In this document: positions 1 through 6,772 of the stretch, in pieces
Layout: the number at the start of each line of letters is the position of its first letter
Numbering within the stretch: position 1 is the stretch's first letter
NCBI GenBank assembly: GCA_937914675.1
Contig: CALDOC010000015.1
Location: forward strand, 1 to 12,676
Length of the DNA: 12,676 nt
Direction: 5' to 3'
DNA from: an uncultured Sulfurimonas sp.
GTDB taxonomy: Bacteria > Campylobacterota > Campylobacteria > Campylobacterales > Sulfurimonadaceae
Position numbers and translations under genes: made by a program
Notes under the pieces: model-generated
Seen by the model: only the letters and a program-made list of their open reading frames with translations
What the model was told of the DNA's origin: nothing
Databases searched by the model: none

Positions 1-498
1 TTTGGAGTTGGCATTGACGTTGAAAAAGTTGCGAATAGCGATACAACGCTCTTTTTACACTCAGCCCTCTCTAATCCTCATGCAAATGGTCAAATTGATG
101 ATTATAAAATTATAAATCCAACTGATCCCAACGACCCTGGATTTACAACGGCGGATTACTCTACTGGAACTATGCTAACGTCAAATGGCCATTCAGTCTA
201 TTTGGGAGCGAAATATGACTTCAATGAAGCGTTTAACGTTGGCGCCGAGTATAACTATGGGAGTAAATATTGGTTTGGCGCGACTCAAGGAGCGGAAGAC
301 ATGTTTAACAAGTTAGCCACGAGGGGAAGCGCTTATGAAGCGTATGGCGTTTGGAAATTTCATAAATACCTCAACTCGAAACTATCTTATCTCAGCATAC
401 ATGAAACTTACACGGGAAGTGGATGGCACTTTGGCGAACCTGCGAAAAAAAACGCCACGCAAAGCATTGTATCTCTATCGCTTGAAGCAAGGTTTTAG
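1..498 (+). CDS. DUF3373-like outer-membrane beta-barrel protein, C-terminal part (5' end outside window)
   Basis: The frame is open from the first base to a TAG at 496-498, giving 165 residues of the C-terminal end of a larger protein. The ATG at 172 is internal, because clear coding sequence continues upstream of it. The segment alternates short polar and aromatic strands (for example VYLGAKYDF, NVGAEYNYG, EAYGVWKF, KLSYLSI) and ends in Phe (LEARF), as outer-membrane barrels do for assembly by the BAM machinery. The stretch with TQGAEDMFNKLATRG and GSGWHFGEP resembles, from memory, the C-terminus of the DUF3373 family of putative porins common in Campylobacterota and Desulfuromonadia. Substrate and pore function are unknown. 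The downstream c-di-GMP gene starts 6 nt after the stop, so the two are probably co-transcribed. The family call is by recognition only; barrel topology is inferred. Confidence 0.7.
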   Translation, partial: FGVGIDVEKVANSDTTLFLHSALSNPHANGQIDDYKIINPTDPNDPGFTTADYSTGTMLTSNGHSVYLGAKYDFNEAFNVGAEYNYGSKYWFGATQGAEDMFNKLATRGSAYEAYGVWKFHKYLNSKLSYLSIHETYTGSGWHFGEPAKKNATQSIVSLSLEARF

Positions 499-500
499 GA
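497..500 (+). promoter_or_regulatory. Ribosome binding site overlapping the upstream stop codon
   Basis: AGGA lies 4 nt before the ATG at 505 and shares its first two bases with the TAG that ends the barrel gene. This supports the choice of ATG 505 and suggests that translation of the signalling protein is coupled to that of the barrel protein. Confidence 0.6.
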
Positions 501-504
501 TAAA

Positions 505-2502
505 ATGACTTTTAACCATAAAATATACTCCACAATAATCATTAGCTTTATTCTCTTACTCTTTTCTTTAATAGTCAATTACTACAATACTCAAGAAAAC
601 AGTTCTATGCTAAAGTACCTTAGTAGAGGTCAGATAAAGCTTAACTACTATACAAATAAACTTAATTACGACATAAAAAACAACCAAGCGCAGATACTCC
701 AAGTAACGTTGCTCAACGACTCTTTCTCTGAAATTCAAGAGAGTGAAGCGTTTTCCCAAATAGAGCTTAGTATTGCAAAACTTGATGACTTCATTGAGCA
801 ACATAAAGAAATTTCAGAAGAGTTTTTGCAAACTTTTAAAGTTATAAAAGACAGAGTAATCTCATATAAGCTCGTGCAACACTCTCTTATTGTAGCGCTA
901 GACTTTAAAGACAAAGATGACATTCAAGACGCCTTGATTGGCTATAATAGCGTCGCCATGCAATTTTCAAAAGACACAGAAATGTTCATTGACTTGGCAA
1001 ACGCTCAACTTTATGGAAAAATCATTCTTTTAAGTCAAAACAATGACATAAACATCCAAATGCTTATCTTCTCGTTTCTTATCGCCATATTACTTATCAG
1101 CTTTTCAGTTTATAAATTTAATATTTTGCAAAGTGAACTAAAAAAAGAACTTAATCGCGCCGAAGACGCGGAAAAAGATTTGAAACTAGCGCAAACGCAG
1201 CTCCTCAAATACAATGACGACTTAGAGTCGGAAATTTCTAAAAAAACAAAAGAACTTCATGAAAAGATTTACATGCACTTCCTTAGCGGTTTGCCAAATA
1301 GAAATAAACTGCTCGAGGACATAAGATTTTATCATTTCACGCACTTGGCAATCTTAAACATTGATAAATTTCAATCTTTTAACGACGTTTATGGAGAAGA
1401 AGTAGGAAACGTCGCCCTGCAAATGAGCGCTGATTTTTTAAAAGAACAACTTCAAACTTCAACTATGTTCTTGTACCATATCGGTGGCGACGAGTTTGTG
1501 ATAGCCTCTAAAAGCAACCACCAACTAAGCAATCAAGCATTTATAGAGGTGATAGAAACCATACTCAAAGCCTTCAAACAAGAACGCTTTTTTTATGAAG
1601 AAAAAACGTTTCAATTTATGATGAGCGGCGGCGTCGCGTTTAGCGGTCACAAGAAAATGCTGGCGTATGCGGACATGGCGCTCAAAGACGCAAAAAAACG
1701 CAATACCCAACTCTCCATATTTAACGATGACAAAACGTTGGAAAAAATACACCAAGAAGATATTGATTGTCATAAAAAACTCATTTACGCGCTTGAACAT
1801 AACGCTATAATCTCCCATTTTCAACCAATCATTCCCATTCAAGACGCGACAAAAGAGATTAAGTATGAATCATTGGCGCGTTTACAAGACAAAGATGGAA
1901 AAATAATTCCGCCCTTTAATTTTATTAGAGTTGCCAAAGCAAATCGAATTTACTACAAAATAACAAGAGAAGTAATAAAAAACACTCTCAGCGCAATCGA
2001 AAAATATCACATTAATAGTTCCATTAACTTCTCCCTAACCGATATTGAAAACGAAAGAACAATGAAATATTTATTTGAAGTCTTACAGCAAAATAAATTC
2101 AATGAACTTCTAACAATTGAACTGCTTGAAACGGAAGATTTTAACAATTACGAGCTTGTGTATGATTTTTGCGTAAAAGTTCGTTCATACGGAGTTAAAG
2201 TGGCGCTTGACGATTTTGGCAGCGGCTACTCCAACTTTTCGCATGTGCTAAAACTTCCAGTTGATTTTATTAAAATCGACGCCTCTCTCATATCAAACAT
2301 AGACAGAGACCAACACTCTAGAATAATGGTTGAGACCATCGTTGAACTCGCGCGGAAACTACGTGTCCAAACAATAGCGGAGTTTGTCTCCTCAAAAGAG
2401 ATATTAAACGTCGTTAAAGAGATTGGCGTTGATTACGCCCAAGGCTTTTATCTTGGAAAACCTTTAGACATAACGGAACATATAAAAGAGTTAAGCTTAT
2501 GA
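505..2502 (+). CDS. Membrane-anchored GGDEF-EAL c-di-GMP turnover protein (diguanylate cyclase/phosphodiesterase)
   Basis: This 665-residue inner-membrane signalling protein is predicted to make and/or degrade cyclic di-GMP. It has a membrane helix at about 10-27, a helix-rich periplasmic segment of about 155 residues with no family I recognise, a second helix at about 186-204, a charged coiled coil at about 205-255, GGDEF at about 257-405 and EAL at about 420-660. The GGDEF motif is intact (327-331) with metal Asp 287. The usual RxxD inhibitory site just upstream is absent (TSTM in that place), so product feedback is unlikely. The EAL signature reads ESL (455-457). The other residues expected for hydrolysis are present: Asn508, Glu539, the DDFGSGYS loop (569-576), Lys590, Glu626 and Gln646. 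Both domains could therefore be active; which one dominates cannot be read from sequence. The gene follows the barrel gene by 6 nt and its 3' end overlaps clpB by 6 nt. Confidence 0.9.
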   Translation: MTFNHKIYSTIIISFILLLFSLIVNYYNTQENSSMLKYLSRGQIKLNYYTNKLNYDIKNNQAQILQVTLLNDSFSEIQESEAFSQIELSIAKLDDFIEQHKEISEEFLQTFKVIKDRVISYKLVQHSLIVALDFKDKDDIQDALIGYNSVAMQFSKDTEMFIDLANAQLYGKIILLSQNNDINIQMLIFSFLIAILLISFSVYKFNILQSELKKELNRAEDAEKDLKLAQTQLLKYNDDLESEISKKTKELHEKIYMHFLSGLPNRNKLLEDIRFYHFTHLAILNIDKFQSFNDVYGEEVGNVALQMSADFLKEQLQTSTMFLYHIGGDEFVIASKSNHQLSNQAFIEVIETILKAFKQERFFYEEKTFQFMMSGGVAFSGHKKMLAYADMALKDAKKRNTQLSIFNDDKTLEKIHQEDIDCHKKLIYALEHNAIISHFQPIIPIQDATKEIKYESLARLQDKDGKIIPPFNFIRVAKANRIYYKITREVIKNTLSAIEKYHINSSINFSLTDIENERTMKYLFEVLQQNKFNELLTIELLETEDFNNYELVYDFCVKVRSYGVKVALDDFGSGYSNFSHVLKLPVDFIKIDASLISNIDRDQHSRIMVETIVELARKLRVQTIAEFVSSKEILNVVKEIGVDYAQGFYLGKPLDITEHIKELSL

Positions 2503-2512
2503 AAGCTTAACT
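2489..2512. terminator. Inverted repeat spanning both stop codons of the GGDEF-EAL gene and clpB
   Basis: Perfect 10-bp arms AGTTAAGCTT (2489-2498) and AAGCTTAACT (2503-2512) flank the 4-base loop ATGA. The TGA of the plus-strand gene (2500-2502) is in the loop, and the TAA of clpB (2497-2499) straddles stem and loop. In the clpB direction the stem is followed by CTTTTATA, so it resembles an intrinsic terminator. In the plus direction there is no good T-tract. It probably acts as the clpB terminator and as a two-way block or RNA 3'-end stabiliser. Confidence 0.65.
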
Positions 2513-5076
2513 TGCATCTCTCCATCATTCATAAGAAATTCCACTCGAGTACCCTCAACTATTCGCCCTTCCAAGATTAGATCGGCGAGCCTGTCTTCGA
2601 CTATCTCATATAGAGCGCGTTTAAGAGGACGAGCGCCATAAACTGGGTCGAATCCGGCTTCCGCCACGTACGCTTTGGCTTGGGCGCTTAAGACCAACTC
2701 TATGTCCCTATCTTTAACCTTCGCGGCAATCTCGCCAAAAAAGATGTCGACTATGTCGACTATCTCTTTTTGTCCCAACGCGTTGAAGATTACGACGTCG
2801 TCAAGTCTATTTAAAAATTCCGGTTTAAACGCTTGTTTCAATTCGCCCATAACCATGTCGTTTAACTCTTCGCTCCCCGCGTAAGTAATGATTTTATCAC
2901 TAGCGATGTTTGAAGTCAAAATAATGATCGTGTTTGAAAAATCAACCGTCACGCCTTTATTGTCTGTCAAACGCCCATCATCAAGAACTTGAAGCAACAT
3001 GTTAAATACGTCAGGATGCGCTTTTTCCACCTCGTCAAACAAAACTACGGAGTAAGGTTTGCGACGAACCGCTTCTGTGAGTTGTCCACCCTCTTCATAA
3101 CCCACGTAGCCAGGCGCGGCTCCAACCAAACGCGATACGGCGTGTTTTTCCATATACTCGCTCATGTCTATGCGAATCAAGGACTCCTCGCTGTCAAAAA
3201 GAAATTTCGCCAACGTTTTGGCCGTTTGCGTTTTTCCCACGCCCGTTGGTCCTAAAAAGAGAAAACTTCCTATCGGAGTGTTCGCGCTGCTTAGTCCCGC
3301 TTTGTTGCGTTTGATGGCGCGAGCGACCGCGTGAGTGGCTTTGCTTTGTCCAACAACCGTTTTGTTCAACTCCTCTTCGACATGAAGGATTTTCGCCTGT
3401 TCCGTTTGCAACATTTTGTTTACGGGTATGTGGGTCCAACGCGAAACGACCGACGCGATGGAAGCTTCGTCAACGCTATTTTTTAGTAGAGTTCCCTCGC
3501 TTTGAAGCTTATTCCAATTTTCATTGATCTCTTTCTCCTCTTTAAGCAACTTAGGAATGTCTCCGTACTCTATCTCCGCCGCGCGATTAAAGTCGGAAGA
3601 ACTTTTCGCCATCTCCGCCTCTCTTCGTTTAGCCTCTATGGTGACTTTCATCTTCGATATTTTCTCAAACACCTCTTTTTCAGTCTCAAATTGAGAAGTG
3701 AGTTTTCGCACTTCCTCTTCAACGTCCGCCAACTCTTTTTCTATCTCAATTAGGCGTTTCTCGTTCGCTGGAGTTTTCTCCATTTTCAAAGCTTCTTTTT
3801 CCACCATCAGCTCTGAGCGAGTTCGCTTCACTTTGCTCAATACGTTTGGTTCTGATTCTATCTGCATTTTTAACTCAGCCGCCGCTTCGTCAATAAGATC
3901 TATCGCTTTATCTGGCAAGAATCTATCAGCGATGTATCTATCGCTCAGTTTTGCCGCCGCGACTAAAGCGCTATCTGTAATTGTTACGTTATGGTGAGTC
4001 TCCAATCGCCCTTTAATGCCGCGAAGAATTTGAAGAGATTGATTTACCGTCGGTTCGTCGAGAGATATTGGCAAAAATCTTCTTTGAAGCGCCGTATCTT
4101 TTTCAAAATATTTTCTATACTCTTTAAGCGTCGTCGCGCCTATGGTGTGAAGTTCTCCACGAGCGAGCGCGGGCTTTAAAATATTTGCCGCGTCCATGCT
4201 TCCCTCACTCGCGCCCGCTCCAACGATAGTGTGAATTTCATCTATGAAAAGAATGATTTTTCCACTCTTTTTGACTTCGTCTATCACAGCCTTTAGTCTA
4301 TCTTCAAACTCTCCACGATATTTCGCTCCGGCGATTAAGGCGCTCATGTCAAGCGCGATGACTTTTTTGTTTTGCAGAGACGTTGGAACGTTTCCACTTT
4401 GAATTCTTTGCGCCAATCCTTCAACAAGCGCGGTTTTACCAACGCCTGGCTCACCAAGAAGCATCGGATTGTTTTTAGTTTTACGAATTAGAATCTGCAT
4501 CATTCGAGTTATCTCTTCGTCTCGTCCTATAACGGGGGATAGCTTGCCCTCCGCCGCTTCTTTCGTCAAATCAATGCCATACTTAGACAAAGACTCCAAA
4601 GTCTCATCGGCGCTCTGTGAATCTATCTTAGCTCCCCCGCGAGTCGCTTCAAGATTTTTCGCCAATTCACTTACGTTTATGTATTTTGGCAATACGCTAA
4701 CAAATGGTTCCGTTTTAAGATTTGCCAAGATGTAAGTGTCTACAGACAAGTACGAGTCTCCATTTTTAGTCATCAGGCCCGTAGCGTTTTCTAAAGTGGC
4801 GACAAAGTTTTTCGACAACCTAATGTCTTCTTTAGAAACACTTGAAGATTTTGGCAACTTTTCAGTGACGCTTTTAATATCCAATTCCATAGCTAGTTTG
4901 TCTATGTTCATTTTGTTAAACATCTGATTTAAAACAGAATCGCTATTTGTAAGAAGCGCCCAGAAAAAATGTTCCGTTTGAACCTCTTGGTTTTTATTGT
5001 GTAACGCTAGAGAAACCGAACTTTCGATTGCTTGAGTCATGTTATGCGTTAGTTTTTCAAATATATTACTACTCAT
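2497..5076 (-). CDS. clpB: ATP-dependent disaggregase ClpB (Hsp100)
   Basis: This 859-residue AAA+ chaperone normally threads aggregated proteins through a hexameric pore in cooperation with DnaK. In order it has an N-domain (about 1-145), the first AAA+ module with Walker A GEPGVGKT (208-215), pore motif KYRG (252-255) and Walker B ending in DE (279-280), a charged helical middle domain (about 400-530) that is typical of ClpB and absent from ClpA, and a second module with Walker A GPTGVGKT (609-616), pore loop GYVGYEEGG (656-664) and Walker B VVLFDEVEKAH (677-687). Length and catalytic residues are normal. An in-frame ATG ten codons upstream (5106) is rejected because it lies inside the promoter -10; AGGA sits 6 nt before ATG 5076. 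The E. coli-type internal start for a short form is not evident. Transcription is probably heat-induced through an HspR-like operator. Confidence 0.97.
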   Translation of the reverse strand: MSSNIFEKLTHNMTQAIESSVSLALHNKNQEVQTEHFFWALLTNSDSVLNQMFNKMNIDKLAMELDIKSVTEKLPKSSSVSKEDIRLSKNFVATLENATGLMTKNGDSYLSVDTYILANLKTEPFVSVLPKYINVSELAKNLEATRGGAKIDSQSADETLESLSKYGIDLTKEAAEGKLSPVIGRDEEITRMMQILIRKTKNNPMLLGEPGVGKTALVEGLAQRIQSGNVPTSLQNKKVIALDMSALIAGAKYRGEFEDRLKAVIDEVKKSGKIILFIDEIHTIVGAGASEGSMDAANILKPALARGELHTIGATTLKEYRKYFEKDTALQRRFLPISLDEPTVNQSLQILRGIKGRLETHHNVTITDSALVAAAKLSDRYIADRFLPDKAIDLIDEAAAELKMQIESEPNVLSKVKRTRSELMVEKEALKMEKTPANEKRLIEIEKELADVEEEVRKLTSQFETEKEVFEKISKMKVTIEAKRREAEMAKSSSDFNRAAEIEYGDIPKLLKEEKEINENWNKLQSEGTLLKNSVDEASIASVVSRWTHIPVNKMLQTEQAKILHVEEELNKTVVGQSKATHAVARAIKRNKAGLSSANTPIGSFLFLGPTGVGKTQTAKTLAKFLFDSEESLIRIDMSEYMEKHAVSRLVGAAPGYVGYEEGGQLTEAVRRKPYSVVLFDEVEKAHPDVFNMLLQVLDDGRLTDNKGVTVDFSNTIIILTSNIASDKIITYAGSEELNDMVMGELKQAFKPEFLNRLDDVVIFNALGQKEIVDIVDIFFGEIAAKVKDRDIELVLSAQAKAYVAEAGFDPVYGARPLKRALYEIVEDRLADLILEGRIVEGTRVEFLMNDGEMQVKLS

Positions 5077-5082
5077 GATATA

Positions 5083-5086
5083 TCCT
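5083..5086 (-). promoter_or_regulatory. clpB ribosome binding site
   Basis: On the minus strand AAAGGA precedes the ATG at 5076 with 6 nt between AGGA and the start codon. This fixes the start at 5076 rather than at 5106, where there is no such site. Confidence 0.7.
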
Positions 5087-5104
5087 TTAATTTTAAGTAA
5101 TACC

Positions 5105-5134
5105 ATTATATCAAGTTGAGTCTGTATTTGTCAA
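5105..5134 (-). promoter_or_regulatory. clpB promoter, sigma-70 consensus
   Basis: The minus strand reads TTGACA (5134-5129), an 18-bp spacer, then TATAAT (5110-5105). TGA directly before the -10 makes it an extended -10 as well. Both hexamers match the consensus exactly. This is unusual in Campylobacterota, where the -35 box is generally poorly conserved, and it is expected for a strong promoter held down by a repressor. The predicted leader is about 20 nt. Confidence 0.8.
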
Positions 5135-5135
5135 G
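5115..5135. promoter_or_regulatory. HAIR-like inverted repeat, probable HspR operator of clpB
   Basis: On the minus strand CTTGACA-N7-ACTCAAC lies between and over the clpB -35 and -10 boxes. The published HspR-associated inverted repeat is CTTGAGT-N7-ACTCAAG; this matches 11 of 14 arm positions with the exact 7-bp spacing. HspR is a MerR-like heat-shock repressor that controls clpB in Campylobacter and in actinobacteria, so site, position and target gene agree. Binding is inferred; no hspR gene is in the window. Confidence 0.6.
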
Positions 5136-5208
5136 TTAGTTTAGTCAATAAACTTAATGATTAAATTATTATAAATTTTTTCGTCTAAGCAAATCTTTGA
5201 ACCTTATT

Positions 5209-5217
5209 TGGTATAAT
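5209..5217 (+). promoter_or_regulatory. Nitroreductase gene promoter, extended -10
   Basis: TGGTATAAT is a perfect extended -10 (TGnTATAAT). No -35 box stands at normal distance (TTGAAC at 5197-5202 is only 9 bp away). The predicted leader is about 20 nt, followed by AGGA (5234-5237) 7 nt before the ATG at 5245. Confidence 0.65.
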
Positions 5218-5244
5218 TTCAAAAAAATAATTTAGGACATATCC

Positions 5245-5925
5245 ATGCCAACAGTTTTAGAAGCTTTAAAAAATCGTTCTTCAAAAAGAGCCTACACAAA
5301 TGAAAAAATACCAAAAGAGATATTAGAGGAAATTTTACAAGCGGCGGGACACACTCCAAGTGGCGCAAATATGCAACCATGGGTGACTTACGCCATCAGT
5401 AACGCTCAAACTTTGAAAAACATTGGCGACGCCATCATCGCGAAGATGAACGAAGGGGTCGTTCACGATCAATTTATTCAATATTATCCAGTTAAGTGGA
5501 CAAATCCTTACAAAAAACGCCGTATCGTTACCGGAGCCGGGTTATACAAACTTATGGAAGTGGACAGAAAAGACGACGCTACGAGACTTCAAATGTGGCA
5601 TGACAACTTCAAATGGTTTGGAGCGCAAACGGTAATCTTTGTTTTTACCGATAAAGCCAACATTGACGAAGCTCAAGGCGCGTTTATAGATTGTGGCGCT
5701 TACATGCAGAGCGTTATGTTGGCCGCTCAAGAATTTGGCGTTGATAGTTGCCCGCAAGGTTCTACAACGGAATTTGGAAAAGTTGTCGCTCAATCTTTGC
5801 AAACGCCAGACAATCTAGCGCTTTTGTATAGCGTGGTGCTGGGTTACGAAGACAAAGACGCGAAGATAAATTCTTATCAACCCGAGAAGGTGAGCTTAGA
5901 AGAGAGCGTAACCTTTATAGATTAA
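5245..5925 (+). CDS. Nitroreductase-family FMN oxidoreductase
   Basis: This 226-residue cytoplasmic protein has the usual length and motifs of the FMN-dependent, NAD(P)H-using nitroreductase family. The phosphate-binding RSSKR is at 11-15 and the FMN-contacting PSGANMQPW at 38-46. A long variable insert (about 75-115) usually shapes the active site. A conserved helix, GAYMQSVMLAAQEFGVDS, follows in the C-terminal half and leads to the C-terminal LGYEDKDAKIN segment, equivalent to the LGYPD-like motif of the family. Members reduce nitroaromatics, quinones, flavins or enones; the physiological substrate cannot be assigned, and it is not an obvious RdxA or FrxA match. The gene has its own promoter divergent from clpB and ends in an 11-nt overlap with the convergent PLP-enzyme gene. 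Confidence 0.88.
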   Translation: MPTVLEALKNRSSKRAYTNEKIPKEILEEILQAAGHTPSGANMQPWVTYAISNAQTLKNIGDAIIAKMNEGVVHDQFIQYYPVKWTNPYKKRRIVTGAGLYKLMEVDRKDDATRLQMWHDNFKWFGAQTVIFVFTDKANIDEAQGAFIDCGAYMQSVMLAAQEFGVDSCPQGSTTEFGKVVAQSLQTPDNLALLYSVVLGYEDKDAKINSYQPEKVSLEESVTFID

Positions 5926-5934
5926 ATTTACGCT
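5905..5934. terminator. Inverted repeat at the nitroreductase/PLP-enzyme convergent junction
   Basis: AGCGTAA (5905-5911) pairs with TTACGCT (5928-5934). Inside a small asymmetric bulge, TTTA (5914-5917) pairs with TAAA (5923-5926), leaving a 5-base loop. Both stop codons (TAA at 5923-5925 on plus, and at 5917-5915 on minus) are in the structure. In the plus direction TATATCTTTT follows, giving a weak T-rich tail. It is probably a two-way terminator, weaker than the one at 2489-2512. Confidence 0.5.
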
Positions 5935-6769
5935 TATATCTTTTAAGCATGCTTTCATTGCCGCTCACTCCGCCGCTGTGAATATATAAAATTTTTTCTT
6001 TCGTATGATTAATCAGAGAGAGCCACATGGCGGGGGCGTACAGTAAATCAAACTCTATCCCCTCCTCTTTTAACTTTGAGTAAACGTCAAAGAACTCGGG
6101 ATACGGTTTGGCAAAATGCCATTTTTTATCTGGTTCTATAATTATCAAGTTTTGAGGAATTTCACAAAGAGCCGACATCTGTTCTCTAAGATACTCGCCA
6201 TTTCCAACGCATGGAGTGGTATAGACTTTATATTCAGGCAGAGCCAAAGCCAAATAAAGCGCCGTTGTTCCAGTTCCCGATGGAGTCGCTAGAGATTTGC
6301 AATCCAAGTTCGCTTCTCTAATCTCCGAAGCCAACGCTTCCAAGCCGTCTCGCGCGCTTTTATCCGCCCCGCCTTGGTCTATCACAAACGTTCTTTCGTC
6401 CAAATTTAAACGAAGCGAAGATATAAAATCTCTATAGAGTTCCTCTTGGATTTCAACATGTCGCATGCCCAAAGAGAGGGAGTGAAAATAGTTTCCGCCC
6501 TCTTGTTCTTTTAGCGAAAGTGAAACGGGCTTCGTGTAATAAACAAATTCCCAGTTTTTTCGTTTGCACATGGCCGCGATCGCCAGCATGGCGTTTGACT
6601 GCGTTCCGCCGTAAGAGATGATTTTGTTCAAAGCGTTAGAGGGAGCGTTGAGTAGAGAGTAAAGTTTTCTATATTTATTGCCCGCTAGATATGGATCTAT
6701 CAGGTCGTCGCGTTTTACCAAAAACTCTCTTTTCCCTAAAGATATCTTAGAGATTGGAGAGTTTATCAT
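5915..6769 (-). CDS. PLP-dependent enzyme of the ACC deaminase/D-cysteine desulfhydrase family
   Basis: This 284-residue protein is probably a cytoplasmic fold-type II pyridoxal-phosphate enzyme. Near the N-terminus KRDDLIDPYLAGNKYRKL (19-36) matches the family signature, with Lys32 as the expected PLP Schiff-base lysine. YGGTQSNA (53-60) holds the conserved serine that follows the substrate-binding Gln. PSGTGTTA (163-170) is the phosphate-gripping loop, and HSGGVSGN (264-271) is the C-terminal HTGG-like motif. It is shorter than typical ACC deaminases (about 330-340 residues), and position 60 is Ala where QSNH is common. D-cysteine desulfhydrase, ACC deaminase and an uncharacterised activity all remain possible. 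It starts 3 nt after the stop of the PEB4-like gene with no clear Shine-Dalgarno, which suggests translational coupling within one transcript. Confidence 0.8.
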   Translation of the reverse strand: MINSPISKISLGKREFLVKRDDLIDPYLAGNKYRKLYSLLNAPSNALNKIISYGGTQSNAMLAIAAMCKRKNWEFVYYTKPVSLSLKEQEGGNYFHSLSLGMRHVEIQEELYRDFISSLRLNLDERTFVIDQGGADKSARDGLEALASEIREANLDCKSLATPSGTGTTALYLALALPEYKVYTTPCVGNGEYLREQMSALCEIPQNLIIIEPDKKWHFAKPYPEFFDVYSKLKEEGIEFDLLYAPAMWLSLINHTKEKILYIHSGGVSGNESMLKRYKRKFNL

Positions 6770-6772
6770 TAA

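Noticed and set aside
172..498. 108-residue gene starting at the ATG at 172
   Set aside because: The same frame is open back to base 1 with coherent coding sequence, so this is the end of a larger barrel protein.
3194..3439. Minus-strand 81-codon ORF inside clpB
   Set aside because: It is an alternative frame of the second nucleotide-binding region of clpB and has no independent support.
4550..4720. Internal translation start producing a short ClpB lacking the N-domain, as in E. coli
   Set aside because: Between the N-domain and the first AAA+ module there is no ATG or GTG with a ribosome site in front; the Val codon in the right area is GTA.
2675..4927. Several plus-strand ORFs of 60-100 codons inside clpB
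   Set aside because: They lie antisense to a fully conserved gene, have no ribosome sites and show no recognisable domain; they are frame shadows.
5077..5106. Longer ClpB N-terminus starting at the ATG at 5106
   Set aside because: That ATG overlaps the -10 box of the clpB promoter, has no ribosome site, and adds ten residues not typical of ClpB; ATG 5076 has AGGA 6 nt upstream.
5111..5137. Direct repeat TCAAGTT with 20-bp period upstream of clpB as a separate operator
   Set aside because: Both copies are explained by the -35 arm of the HAIR-like repeat and by the extended -10 context; the inverted repeat is the better-supported reading.
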